64,000 bases of DNA from JABDFW01 sp035550215 (GTDB taxonomy: Bacteria; Bacteroidota; Bacteroidia; Chitinophagales; Chitinophagaceae): contig DASZPM010000007.1 of assembly GCA_035550215.1 (NCBI GenBank), positions 1-64,000 of the forward strand, read 5' to 3'. The position numbers and the translations under genes are program-made. The stretch's first letter is position 1. Each line of letters starts with the position of its first letter. Positions 15,299 to 24,577 of the stretch are shown here, in pieces. The notes under the pieces were generated by a model. It did not search any database. It had not been told where the DNA came from and saw only the letters and a program-made list of their open reading frames with translations.

Positions 15299-16147
15299 CT
15301 ACTGCGTTAGCCGGGCATGATGCATTGCCAGGCCTTCAATTGGCCTTTTAATTATAACACCTGCCTTCATGCCAAAAGCGTCAGCTGTTTCTGCCAGTAT
15401 ATCTTTAAATGCACATCCAATTGATCCCGTACAATTAAATGTGTATTGCCTGTGGTTTTTATAGCCACTAACCAGGTTGGTGAAAAAATCAATGAATGCA
15501 TTTTTTACCAGGCTGCGGAAGTAAGCTTTGCCGGCTGTACTGGTTGAAATAAATTGTGTAAAGCCTGCGCAAAAACGGTTAGGCAGCTTTGTTGAATACA
15601 CAGTTTCCATAATAGCTTCGCGGGTTAAGTTATAGGTTGCAAAAAACTCCTGCCTTACAGGCAATGGCATATATTCCCTAATGTAATCGCTCAAGATCTT
15701 TTTGCCAATATAAAAGCCGCTGCCTTCATCGCCTAACAGGTATCCAACAGAATCTATATTGGCAGTTATTTTTTCGCCATCGTATAAGCAGGTGTTAGTG
15801 CCAGTGCCAAGTATGGCCACAAACCCCGGCTGGTTACCTAATACAGCCCTTGCACTGCCCAGCAGGTCAAGGGCTACATGGTTACGGGCATTAATAAACA
15901 CCTGCGCAAGCGCACGGGATACTATACCTGTTTTATCTTCAAAACAACCTGCGCCGTAAAACCAAACTTCGCTTATTGACGCTGCCGTTATAGTTGCAGG
16001 CAGGTTGGCGGTTAACGATTGTATAATATGGCTGGTAGTTACAAAATATGGATTATAACCTTCTGTATTAAAAAAGTAATGCCCGCCTGTTGCATTAAGT
16101 AAACACCACGTAGTTTTAGTTGAGCCGCTGTCTGCTATCAATATCAT
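15299..16147 (-). CDS. murK: BadF-type amino-sugar kinase (MurNAc/GlcNAc kinase, MurK-like)
   Basis: A 282-residue BadF/BadG/BcrA/BcrD-type ATPase of the ASKHA fold. The phosphate-1 loop is 'ILIADSGSTKTTW', and 'AILGTGTNTCLYDG' and 'LGDEGSGFYIGKKI' complete the nucleotide site. Characterised relatives phosphorylate GlcNAc and MurNAc at C6 (MurK of Clostridium and Tannerella; established). Here it overlaps the transporter gene by four bases (ATGA at 16144-16147) and is followed by the exported trio. With murQ upstream, MurNAc 6-kinase is the most likely role: MurNAc + ATP to MurNAc-6P in the cytoplasm. GlcNAc released by the GH20 enzyme could be a second substrate. Confidence 0.8.
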   Translation of the reverse strand: MILIADSGSTKTTWCLLNATGGHYFFNTEGYNPYFVTTSHIIQSLTANLPATITAASISEVWFYGAGCFEDKTGIVSRALAQVFINARNHVALDLLGSARAVLGNQPGFVAILGTGTNTCLYDGEKITANIDSVGYLLGDEGSGFYIGKKILSDYIREYMPLPVRQEFFATYNLTREAIMETVYSTKLPNRFCAGFTQFISTSTAGKAYFRSLVKNAFIDFFTNLVSGYKNHRQYTFNCTGSIGCAFKDILAETADAFGMKAGVIIKRPIEGLAMHHARLTQ

Positions 16148-17403
16148 TGTTGTGCTTTTAAAGATAAACCAATCTTATGGCCAGCCTTGCCATAGTACCA
16201 AATGCACAGGTAGCACGGTACTACCAGCCAGTATGCATGCTGGGGTGTATAAGTGTGTGCAAGCCAACCGTATACCAGTGGAAGTATTGCGCCACCGCCA
16301 ATAGCAATAATCAGGAATGAAGAACCGATTTTTGTAAACCTGCCGAGACCGTTAATAGCCAATGGCCATATAGAAGGCCAAACTAATGAGTTTGAAAGAC
16401 CAAGCAGTGCGATAAAAATTACAGATGCCAGCCCGTTTGAAAACAATGCCGCAAACACAAACAACAGACCAATAAGAGGTGATATTTTAAGTGCCTGTTG
16501 CTGCGACATATATTTTGGTATAGCAATAATGCCAATAACATAACCTGCAAGCATACAAACCTGTGTACAACTTGCAAAAAACCTTGCAACGGATAACGAT
16601 ATGCCTTGGGATGTGCCGTAGTTTATAATAGTATCGCCGGCCATAACTTCAACGCCTACATAAAGAAATAATGTAAATGCACCAAGCAGCAAATGGGGAA
16701 ATTGGAATATGCTTGTTTTATTGGTGTTTGCAATAGCGGTTGTCTCGTTCTCGGCATCGGCGTCCAGTTCAGGCAAGCTTGAAAATAATACCAACATAGC
16801 CAGCAACACCAATACAAAAGCTATAATGCTGTAAGGCAATATAACACGGTGGGCAAGATTGTTAAGTGTTGTTATGGTTTCGGTTGCGTTCATGGTTGCA
16901 ATTCGTGCTTCAACACCGTCTGCATCCTGTAATATAACTGCACCCAATATTAACGGGCCAACAACGCTTGCAGTGCCGCTGCAAATGCCCATAATGCTGA
17001 TGCGGCGGGCTGCGCTTTGCTGCGGGCCAAGAATAGTTACATAAGGGTTTGCCGCTGTTTGTAAAATAGCAAGCCCGGTGCCTTGCACAAACAGCCCGGT
17101 TAAAAATAACGGGTAGGAGCGCATATAGGCTGCAGGTATAAAAAGCCCTGCACCAACAGCCATGATAAGCAGCCCGAAGCTCATGCCTTTTTTATAACCT
17201 GTTAAGCGCAGTACTGCGGCAGCAGGTATGGCCATGACAGCATAGGAAATATAAAACGAAAAGGCTACCAGGTAACCGGCAACAATACCTATACGGCAAG
17301 CTATACGTAAGTATGGAATTAATATTGCACCCAGCCATGTTACAAAGCCGAAGACAAAAAACAATATGCCTATAATAACAATGGGCTTGTTTGATCGCTT
17401 CAT
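16144..17403 (-). CDS. Sugar MFS transporter, MurT/FucP-like
   Basis: A 419-residue protein with about twelve helices of the FucP/glucose-galactose transporter type: 'FVFGFVTWLGAILIPYLR', 'LFVQGTGLAILQTAANPYVT' and 'LVWPSIWPLAINGLG' are diagnostic. It would import a sugar through the inner membrane by proton or sodium symport. In Tannerella forsythia a MurNAc transporter (MurT) is encoded with MurK and MurQ, the same three functions that are contiguous here, so MurNAc is the favoured substrate; GlcNAc remains possible. It lies 35 bases after murQ and overlaps murK by four bases, strong evidence of co-transcription. Confidence 0.8.
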   Translation of the reverse strand: MKRSNKPIVIIGILFFVFGFVTWLGAILIPYLRIACRIGIVAGYLVAFSFYISYAVMAIPAAAVLRLTGYKKGMSFGLLIMAVGAGLFIPAAYMRSYPLFLTGLFVQGTGLAILQTAANPYVTILGPQQSAARRISIMGICSGTASVVGPLILGAVILQDADGVEARIATMNATETITTLNNLAHRVILPYSIIAFVLVLLAMLVLFSSLPELDADAENETTAIANTNKTSIFQFPHLLLGAFTLFLYVGVEVMAGDTIINYGTSQGISLSVARFFASCTQVCMLAGYVIGIIAIPKYMSQQQALKISPLIGLLFVFAALFSNGLASVIFIALLGLSNSLVWPSIWPLAINGLGRFTKIGSSFLIIAIGGGAILPLVYGWLAHTYTPQHAYWLVVPCYLCIWYYGKAGHKIGLSLKAQQ

Positions 17404-17438
17404 AATTTCTGTCGCAGTTGTTTTGGGTTAAACCACCA

Positions 17439-18242
17439 CTACTTTAGGTGTTCAGATGCCACTTTTACGCTGCCGTGCTCAAGCAATATTTTTTTTGCTT
17501 CATCGTAATCTGTTAAACCGGCCTTGCCCATCAGCATTTTTACGGCGCGGTCTGTAATCTTATTATTTATCAGCAGCACGTTTACCATCTGGTTGTCTTC
17601 TACACGGCCAAGCTGTATCATGGTAGTGGTGCTTATCATATCAAACAGCATTTTTTGGGCCGTGCCGCATTTCATTCTGGTGCTGCCTGTAATAAATTCC
17701 GGCCCTGTAATTACTTCTACCGGGTAGTCTGCTTCCGCAGCTATAGGGCTGCCGGGGTTGCTAACAATACAGCCTGTCGTTATTGCGTTCTTCCTGCATT
17801 CCGCCAGCGCGCCCAATACAAAAGGCGTAGTTCCACTGGCTGAAATACCAATTACAATATCGCCTGAAGAAACATTTTCGGCCAGCAACCTTTGCCATCC
17901 TTCCATATAATTGTCTTCCATCTCTTCCCTTGCTTCTATCAAATGCTCCAGGCCGCCTGCCAGTATGGGTGTTACAACGCCTTTTTCAATACCAAAGGTT
18001 GTTGGCAGTTCAATAGCATCCAGCACGCTTAACCTTCCACCGCTGCCGGCACCCAGGTAAAACAGCCTGCCGCCGCTTTTTAACCTGGTTACCGTTGCAG
18101 CAATTAGCAGGTTTACTTGCGGTAATGCGCGTTTTATTGCAATAGCAACTTTTTCGTCTTCCTGGTTTATAAGCAGGGTTATTTCCTCTATTTCTTTGTT
18201 TTCCAAGCTTCTATGAACTGAAGGCTGTTCAGTAAGTCTCAT
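17439..18242 (-). CDS. murQ: N-acetylmuramic acid 6-phosphate etherase
   Basis: A 267-residue SIS-domain enzyme that removes D-lactate from MurNAc-6P to give GlcNAc-6P. Family signatures are plain: 'LLINQEDEKVAIAI' near the N-terminus, 'YLGAGSGGRLSVLDAIELP', 'IGISASGTTPFVLGAL', and 'EFITGSTRMKCGTAQKML'. It is somewhat shorter than the 295-300 residues usual for MurQ, ending after the helical C-terminal part. It is the first gene of the leftward operon, which fixes the locus as handling MurNAc. The ATG at 18242 gives the standard N-terminus (MRLTEQPS). Divergent from the DeoR regulator, so the 105-base space between is the likely control region. Confidence 0.93.
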   Translation of the reverse strand: MRLTEQPSVHRSLENKEIEEITLLINQEDEKVAIAIKRALPQVNLLIAATVTRLKSGGRLFYLGAGSGGRLSVLDAIELPTTFGIEKGVVTPILAGGLEHLIEAREEMEDNYMEGWQRLLAENVSSGDIVIGISASGTTPFVLGALAECRKNAITTGCIVSNPGSPIAAEADYPVEVITGPEFITGSTRMKCGTAQKMLFDMISTTTMIQLGRVEDNQMVNVLLINNKITDRAVKMLMGKAGLTDYDEAKKILLEHGSVKVASEHLK

Positions 18243-18347
18243 AGTCAGAATATTAAGTTTGCGTTTTTTTTCCGTTATTTTATATAAAAGTATGCAAATA
18301 CATGCAAAAGTTACTTATTTTTAAATCCGAATCAATCAAACTGCTAC
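18243..18347. promoter_or_regulatory. Divergent control region murQ/deoR with ATGCAAA repeats
   Basis: Between two divergent start codons lie two direct ATGCAAA heptamers at 18292-18298 and 18302-18308, exactly one helical turn apart. On the minus strand the first gives TGTATTTG, one base from the Bacteroidota -7 box TAnnTTTG, so the repeats may overlap the murQ promoter. A DeoR-type repressor site is the obvious guess. Confidence 0.45.
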
Positions 18348-19100
18348 ATGCTTAAGGAAGAAAGGCATAAAATTATTATAAAGGAGATCAACCTTCATAA
18401 CAAGGTGCTCTCTGCCGACCTAAGCGAACATCTGCAGGTTTCGGAAGATACGATAAGAAGAGATTTGAATGAATTGGCTGAGCAGGGGTTAATATTAAAG
18501 GTGCATGGTGGTGCAATGAGCAAAACATTTCACTACCCCTTTAATGGCCAAAATACGGTATATGCACTTGAAGCAAAACAGGTAATAGCCGATAAAGTGA
18601 TCAGCCTGTTTAAAAAGGGTATGATGATACTAATGGAAGGCGGAACAACCATTATGGAGATAGCTAAAAACATACCCGCTGACCTGCAGGCAACCTTTTT
18701 AACAGTAAGCCCGCAGGTTGCCCTTGAACTGGCGGAACATGAAAATATTGAAGTAATAACGGTAGGGGGAAGGCTTGCAAAAAATGCCAACATACATACC
18801 GGCGCCAGCGTAATAAATGAACTGGGCAGTTTAAAACCGGACTTGTGTATTATAGGAACGAACGGTATATCAATAAATGATGGATTAACAGACTCAGACT
18901 GGGAAGTGGTGCAGGTAATAAAAGCGATGATGAGAGCAGCGGCAAATGTGGCTGTTGTAACGATTGCAGAAAAATTTAATTCCGTACAAAAAATTAAGAT
19001 CGCTGATATTAAAGAGGTTGATTACCTGGTAACTGAATTGCCGCCCGACAGCCCGGTATTTGCTGCATACCGTGATGCCGAAAAGCCGGTGTTATTATGA
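18348..19100 (+). CDS. DeoR-family transcriptional regulator
   Basis: A 250-residue DeoR/GlpR-type regulator. The N-terminal helix-turn-helix is 'LSEHLQVSEDTIRRDLNELA' (about residues 20-45). The C-terminal sensor domain has 'LMEGGTTIMEIAKNIP' and 'CIIGTNGISINDGLTDSDWE', the sugar-phosphate isomerase-like pocket that usually binds a phosphorylated sugar. GlcNAc-6P or MurNAc-6P is the natural effector given the neighbours. It is divergent from murQ and precedes SusC by 155 bases in the same direction, so it may control both arms. No extracytoplasmic sigma/anti-sigma pair accompanies the SusC, which supports this. Confidence 0.9.
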   Translation: MLKEERHKIIIKEINLHNKVLSADLSEHLQVSEDTIRRDLNELAEQGLILKVHGGAMSKTFHYPFNGQNTVYALEAKQVIADKVISLFKKGMMILMEGGTTIMEIAKNIPADLQATFLTVSPQVALELAEHENIEVITVGGRLAKNANIHTGASVINELGSLKPDLCIIGTNGISINDGLTDSDWEVVQVIKAMMRAAANVAVVTIAEKFNSVQKIKIADIKEVDYLVTELPPDSPVFAAYRDAEKPVLL

Positions 19101-19254
19101 CGCACATGCAGTAGCGCAATTGAACCCTTAGAAGCCATGTAGCATGTGAAACTTAACCAAGGTATTGTAAGATAAAATTTTTGTGTCCATATATTAAACA
19201 CAGCAATAAAGGCTGCTGTGGGCTTAATTCACTAACTGCAAATTTTAAATCAAA

Positions 19255-22200
19255 ATGACTAAAAAATTCACACTCATGCCATTTATGCAATGGCTGATGC
19301 TGTTATTAGGCTTTACTGTTTTTGCTTACAGCCCTGTTATGGCGCAAAGAGCAACTATAAAGGGCCGGGTAACAGACGGCAGCGCCCCCCTTGCTGCCGT
19401 TACCGTGGTTGAAAAAGGCAAGAAAAACGCCACCACAACAGACCAGGGTGGCAATTTTGAAATGTCTGTGTCAAATGCTTCTGCCACGCTTGTATTCACC
19501 TACATTGGCTACGACACACTGGAGTTGCCGTTAAACGGGCAATTATCTGTAAATGCTGTGATGACGGCCGGAAAAAACAACAACCTGTCGGGTGTTGTGG
19601 TTACAGCATTGGGCATCACCAGGAACAAAAAATCACTCGGTTATGATGTTGGCCAAATTAAAGGTGATGACATGAACCGGGTTGCTCAAACAAATGTACT
19701 CAACTCAATGGCCGGTAAAGTATCCGGTTTAAGTGTAAGCGCAACAGGTGCTTCGCCAACGGCATCTGTAAGTGTGGTTATACGCGGCATTCGCTCACTG
19801 AACAGCGATAACCAGCCTTTGTTTGTAATTGACGGTGTGCCTATAAAGAATTCGCTCAGTAACATAGGTGTTAATAACGGTAATAACAATGATGTTGACT
19901 ATGGTAACGCTATGAGCGACCTTAACCCGAATGATATAGAAAGTGTTTCAGTGCTGAAAGGACCGAGTGCCGCAGCACTGTATGGCTCACGTGCGGGTAA
20001 CGGTGTTATCATCATTACGACTAAATCCGGTAAAAAATCTAAAGGCCTTGGTGTAGCATTCAGTTCAACTACTGAATTTGATATGCCTTACCATTACCTG
20101 CCAACTAACCAGAGTTATACCGTAGGTACAGACCCGTACACAACGCCTAACGGCTTTAACAGCTGGAACGGTGTAATTGTAGATTTAGCCGGAACTGATA
20201 CTTACCGTTTTGGCACGCCTTTAAATACAGGTATAAACGCCATACAATGGAACAGCCCTAAAGATGCTAATGGTAATTACCAGCCATTGCCCATGGTTAG
20301 CCACAATAACCTTAAGAATTTTGTGCAAACAGGTCTTGTTGCAACAAACAGCATCTCAGTTGAAAATGCTACAGATAAAGACAACTACAGGTTCTCATAT
20401 ACCAATATGGCTAATAATGGTATTATACCAACCACCGGTGTATCAAGAAACAATCTTGCTTTAAATATTGAACATAAGCTAAACAGTGGTTTGGTGCTGT
20501 CATCTTCTATTAACTACACGCGTACGTCTGATGATAACGTGGTTGCCGGTAATAACGGTGTATTAAAAGATGTTGCTTACTTATCGCCAAGTGTTGACGT
20601 TAGGCAGCTAAAAAACTACTGGCTTTCGCCCGGTGTACAGCAAATGAAGGCCTTGCCGCCTGTGGGCCAGGATGAAAACCCCGGCGCGCCCGACCCGGCT
20701 GACAATGGCGATAACAACCCGTGGTTTACACTGCACCAGGTTAAAAATAGCTTTTTACGTAACCACCTGTTTGGTAACGTAAAAGCAAGCTACCAGTTTA
20801 ACCCGCATTTAAGCGCATTTGTGCGTTACTCGCAGGACCTTTCTTACGAAAACCGCGAGACCAAAATATCAAAAAGCTATAATAACGAAAGAAACGGCTA
20901 TTATGGTATTACTAACCTGATGAATACGGAAAGCAACACTGATTTTTTAACAACCTATCATAATACGTTTGCAAATAAGTTTGACATTTCAGCTTCAGCG
21001 GGTGGCAACCTGCAGTATGTATATTCATCCGCAAGTCAAACCTATTCTGCATCGGGCGCAGGCATTATTGCCCCTGAATTTTTCAACGTATCAAATATTG
21101 CGCAGGCCAATGTGCGTTATAACTCAGGATACTACAGAAAAGCGGTTTATAGCCTGTATGCAACAGCATCTATCGGCTACGCTGACATGGCTTATCTGGA
21201 TTTGACAGGCAGAAATGACTGGTCAAGCACATTGCCGCAAAACAATAATTCTTATTTCTATCCTTCGGCTTCATTAAGCCTGCTATTAAATAAGTTTATT
21301 CATTTTGGCAGGTCAGTAAGCCTTGTAAAAGTTCGTGGTGGCTGGGCAAGTGTGGGTAAAGATACTGACCCGTATAACCTGTACGGTACTGCGGGCATAG
21401 GCAGTTTTGGCGGTGTAATTACACAGTCAACTTCAGGCACGCTTAAAAACCCGACATTAAAACCCGAACAGGCTATCTCAACCGAGCTTGGCCTTGACCT
21501 GGGCTTTTTTAACAACCGCCTGCATTTTGAAGGCACTGTTTACAGGAGTGATAACAAGAACCAGGTATTGTCTATCAGTACTCCCGGTTCCTCGGGCTAT
21601 ACAGGCAGGCAAATTAATGCAGGCCTTGTACGCAGCCAGGGTATTGAGTTGCAGTTAGGCGGCACCATTATTTCAAAAAGAGACTGGACATGGGACCTAA
21701 GTGTTAACTACACTAAAAATGATGCATACATCATGTCATTGGCTAACGGTGTAGCTTACTATTCTTTCTGGCAGGACGGCAACAGCGGCTCATGGACTTA
21801 CGCCAAAGGCCAGCCAATACCAAACATGTTTGATAAAAACGGCAACCAGGTGATAAGCGATGGCAAACTTGGCCAGATATGGGATAACAAAGTGGCAACG
21901 GTAACAGATAAAACTTCACCCTACTATGGCTGGCCGTTACTGGATAACGATGGCTTTTTGCAAAAAGAAGGCAACGGCGATTTTCAGCATAAGGAAGTGG
22001 TAGGTAATTTTAACCCCAGGCTGCGTATGGGTATGCAAACATCAGTAAGGTGGAAGATGCTGACACTTACTGCCAGCTTTGATATGCGTTTGGGCGGAGT
22101 GTTCTTCTCACAAACTTACCGTTACCTGCAGTCTGATGCAGCAATGGCAAGGCAAACCAACATGGGTATAGTAATTCCTGCGGCGTATAAAGATAATATC

Positions 22201-22752
22201 CCGGCATATCTTAAATCAAACCCCAATGCCTTTATCATAATATCGGGCAACCTGGCGCAATTTCATCTTGTAGGCGGGCCCACTACCGAAAAAGGAGGTT
22301 TCCCTTACACAACTAACGGTAACATTACCATTAACGACGGTGCCTTTTACCCCGGTGTTTACGAAGATGGTAACGGCGGGTATATAGAAAACCTTGGTGA
22401 TCCAAGTACAACCAAGTATGATAACTATGAAGATGCTGCAACCGCCAGCTGGCCGTTTGCCCGTATGAGCATGTTTGATGCATCTTATATTAAATTGAGA
22501 GAGATTACTTTAACCGTGCAGATTTCAAAAAGATTTTCTGACAGGCTAAAACTGCAGGGCATTTCAGTGGGCGTTTACTCAAGTAATATTATACTGTGGA
22601 CGAAAGCAAAAGCAGGTATAGATCCTGAGCTGGCCTTCCAATACCAAACAGGCGCTCAAGGCAATGGCTCACAGTTCAGGCAGGGTATTGAAAGGTATAA
22701 TATTACCCCCTGGACCCTGCCACTGGGTGTAAAACTAAATGTTCGCTTCTAA
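19255..22752 (+). CDS. SusC-type TonB-dependent outer-membrane transporter
   Basis: A 1165-residue receptor. A signal peptide (ending SPVMA) is followed by a carboxypeptidase-regulatory-like domain ('IKGRVTDGSAPLAAVTVV', about 30-110), a plug domain (about 120-245) with 'SVVIRGIRSLNSDNQPLFVIDGVP', here read as two pieces, 'VVIRGIRSL' and 'PLFVIDGVPIKNS', and 'VLKGPSAAALYGSRAGNGV', and a large beta-barrel ending in 'LPLGVKLNVRF'. It imports oligosaccharides across the outer membrane with TonB energy, together with the SusD lipoprotein encoded 35 bases downstream. The neighbours point to a GlcNAc/MurNAc- or sialic-acid-containing glycan. No N-terminal signalling (STN) domain is present. Confidence 0.95.
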   Translation: MTKKFTLMPFMQWLMLLLGFTVFAYSPVMAQRATIKGRVTDGSAPLAAVTVVEKGKKNATTTDQGGNFEMSVSNASATLVFTYIGYDTLELPLNGQLSVNAVMTAGKNNNLSGVVVTALGITRNKKSLGYDVGQIKGDDMNRVAQTNVLNSMAGKVSGLSVSATGASPTASVSVVIRGIRSLNSDNQPLFVIDGVPIKNSLSNIGVNNGNNNDVDYGNAMSDLNPNDIESVSVLKGPSAAALYGSRAGNGVIIITTKSGKKSKGLGVAFSSTTEFDMPYHYLPTNQSYTVGTDPYTTPNGFNSWNGVIVDLAGTDTYRFGTPLNTGINAIQWNSPKDANGNYQPLPMVSHNNLKNFVQTGLVATNSISVENATDKDNYRFSYTNMANNGIIPTTGVSRNNLALNIEHKLNSGLVLSSSINYTRTSDDNVVAGNNGVLKDVAYLSPSVDVRQLKNYWLSPGVQQMKALPPVGQDENPGAPDPADNGDNNPWFTLHQVKNSFLRNHLFGNVKASYQFNPHLSAFVRYSQDLSYENRETKISKSYNNERNGYYGITNLMNTESNTDFLTTYHNTFANKFDISASAGGNLQYVYSSASQTYSASGAGIIAPEFFNVSNIAQANVRYNSGYYRKAVYSLYATASIGYADMAYLDLTGRNDWSSTLPQNNNSYFYPSASLSLLLNKFIHFGRSVSLVKVRGGWASVGKDTDPYNLYGTAGIGSFGGVITQSTSGTLKNPTLKPEQAISTELGLDLGFFNNRLHFEGTVYRSDNKNQVLSISTPGSSGYTGRQINAGLVRSQGIELQLGGTIISKRDWTWDLSVNYTKNDAYIMSLANGVAYYSFWQDGNSGSWTYAKGQPIPNMFDKNGNQVISDGKLGQIWDNKVATVTDKTSPYYGWPLLDNDGFLQKEGNGDFQHKEVVGNFNPRLRMGMQTSVRWKMLTLTASFDMRLGGVFFSQTYRYLQSDAAMARQTNMGIVIPAAYKDNIPAYLKSNPNAFIIISGNLAQFHLVGGPTTEKGGFPYTTNGNITINDGAFYPGVYEDGNGGYIENLGDPSTTKYDNYEDAATASWPFARMSMFDASYIKLREITLTVQISKRFSDRLKLQGISVGVYSSNIILWTKAKAGIDPELAFQYQTGAQGNGSQFRQGIERYNITPWTLPLGVKLNVRF

Positions 22753-22787
22753 GCCAACGTATTCAAAAAAAATTAAAAAAGTAGAAG

Positions 22788-24560
22788 ATGAAAAGCGCAA
22801 AAAAAGTAGTTTCAGTTATATGCGTTTTCCTTACCATAGTGCTGGTAAGCACTTCGTGCAAAAAGTTTGCGGTACTTAACAGCGATCCCAATAGCATAAC
22901 GATTGATGAGGCATCTGCCGATTACCTGATGGCGGGTGTGCTTACCGAATCTGCTATGTGGTACGGAAATCTAGGTTCCGGCGATATGTCAGGCGCCATG
23001 CAGCAAACCGCACAGGATGCCTTTGGTAACGGGTTTTCACAGTACAACTGGGACCCCAAAGACTGGAATGGTAATTATTCCATACTAAGAAATAATAAGT
23101 TTTTAATGCAGAAAGCCCAGCAAAACGGGTGGAAGTTTCACCAGGGTGTTGCTTTGGTTATGCGCGCATTCAATTACGGGAATATTGCAGACTTTTGGGG
23201 AGATGCACCGGATTCGATGGCATTGAAAGGAGACCAGGAAGGGGCCGCAAACCAGTTCCCGGTATTTGACACGCAGGAGGAAATATACGCGCATGTTGTA
23301 AGTGACCTGAAAGCCGCAATACCCTTTTTTGACGGTACTGCGGACGATCATAATGAAATAACAAGCGTAACAAAATCGTCGGACGTATTTTATGGCGGCG
23401 ATCCTGTGAAATGGAAAAGGCTTGCATATTCATTGCTGTTGAGGTATTATATGAGATTGTCTTCAAAATCAAATGTGCAGTCGGACGTTGAAGCTGTTGC
23501 TGCCAATGTTTTTAAAGATAACAGCGATGATTTTTCAATGCCTCTGCCCGGTGCAGATGCCGGTACATCTTACCAGTTTGCAAGCAAGTTTCAGGGCCGT
23601 TCAGGCTACGACAGGAATAAGATGAGCGGTACGCTGACTATGAAGCTGAAAGACCTGAAAGACCCGCGTATAGTAATAATGGCAGAGCCAATACAAACAC
23701 CATCTGTAGTAGATGCAAGCAAATTTGCGTCAGGTGATAACACTACGCTGATTGTTTTGCAAAACGGTGTGCGTTATATTAACCCTGCAGCCGCAGCCGC
23801 ATCAAAATTTAAACAGTTTGACCCTGCAACTTATTTGACCGACAGGCCATATGGTGCCGTGTTGTCTTCAATTTACAGCCTGTACGATACTTCATCAAGA
23901 TACGTAGGTATACCTATCAGTTACAGCAATAATGATTTCCTGTACAATATTAATGGTACGGGTACGCAGTCTACCTCAATTAACGATTATGTGTCATATC
24001 TTAGAAAAGATATTTACGATAACCCGAGTGGGCCATTGTTGGTACAAAAGCTGGCTTCTTATTCTGAGATATGTTTTGATCTGTCAGAGGCAGCACTAAA
24101 GGGTTGGAATGTTGGTGGTTCTTCTGCAGACTGGTATAATAAAGGCGTACAGGCTTCGTTTGATGATTGGCAGGTATTCAGCACTTACCAGCCGGATGTG
24201 GATGGTTATTATGGCTGCGTAAAAAGTTATGATGCATATATCGCTCAGCCTTCAGTTGCATTTAATAACACGCTGCAAAGGATAATTGAGCAAAAGTGGA
24301 TTGCATCATGGCAGGCATGCAATGAAGCTTTTATGGATTGGAGAAGAACCGGATATCCGGCTTTAACCATAGGCTGGTCATCGTTCCGCGCGCAGATACC
24401 GCTTCGGTTTGCTTACAGCAATGCAGAGCTGCAGAATAACCCAACCAATTCAGAGGCCGCTGTATCAAAGCTTGAAACAACACCTTATGTTGGACCTGAT
24501 GGGTCAAACAGTTCATGGTCTAAATTCTGGCTTTTGCAGGGTACCGGTAAGCCTTGGTAA
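22788..24560 (+). CDS. SusD/RagB-type outer-membrane glycan-binding lipoprotein
   Basis: A 590-residue lipoprotein: the signal peptide ends in the lipobox VSTSC with Cys24. The N-terminal region 'FAVLNSDPNSITIDEASADY' and the helical repeats around 'FHQGVALVMRAFNYGNIADF' with 'WGDAP' fit the TPR-like SusD fold (SusD-like_2 type). It caps the SusC barrel and captures glycan at the cell surface. The C-terminal 'FMDWRRTGYP' motif is typical. Directly downstream of SusC, with the GH20 gene next. ATG start with spacing of 35 bases. Confidence 0.93.
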   Translation: MKSAKKVVSVICVFLTIVLVSTSCKKFAVLNSDPNSITIDEASADYLMAGVLTESAMWYGNLGSGDMSGAMQQTAQDAFGNGFSQYNWDPKDWNGNYSILRNNKFLMQKAQQNGWKFHQGVALVMRAFNYGNIADFWGDAPDSMALKGDQEGAANQFPVFDTQEEIYAHVVSDLKAAIPFFDGTADDHNEITSVTKSSDVFYGGDPVKWKRLAYSLLLRYYMRLSSKSNVQSDVEAVAANVFKDNSDDFSMPLPGADAGTSYQFASKFQGRSGYDRNKMSGTLTMKLKDLKDPRIVIMAEPIQTPSVVDASKFASGDNTTLIVLQNGVRYINPAAAAASKFKQFDPATYLTDRPYGAVLSSIYSLYDTSSRYVGIPISYSNNDFLYNINGTGTQSTSINDYVSYLRKDIYDNPSGPLLVQKLASYSEICFDLSEAALKGWNVGGSSADWYNKGVQASFDDWQVFSTYQPDVDGYYGCVKSYDAYIAQPSVAFNNTLQRIIEQKWIASWQACNEAFMDWRRTGYPALTIGWSSFRAQIPLRFAYSNAELQNNPTNSEAAVSKLETTPYVGPDGSNSSWSKFWLLQGTGKPW

Positions 24561-24577
24561 AAAATAGGTATAATATA

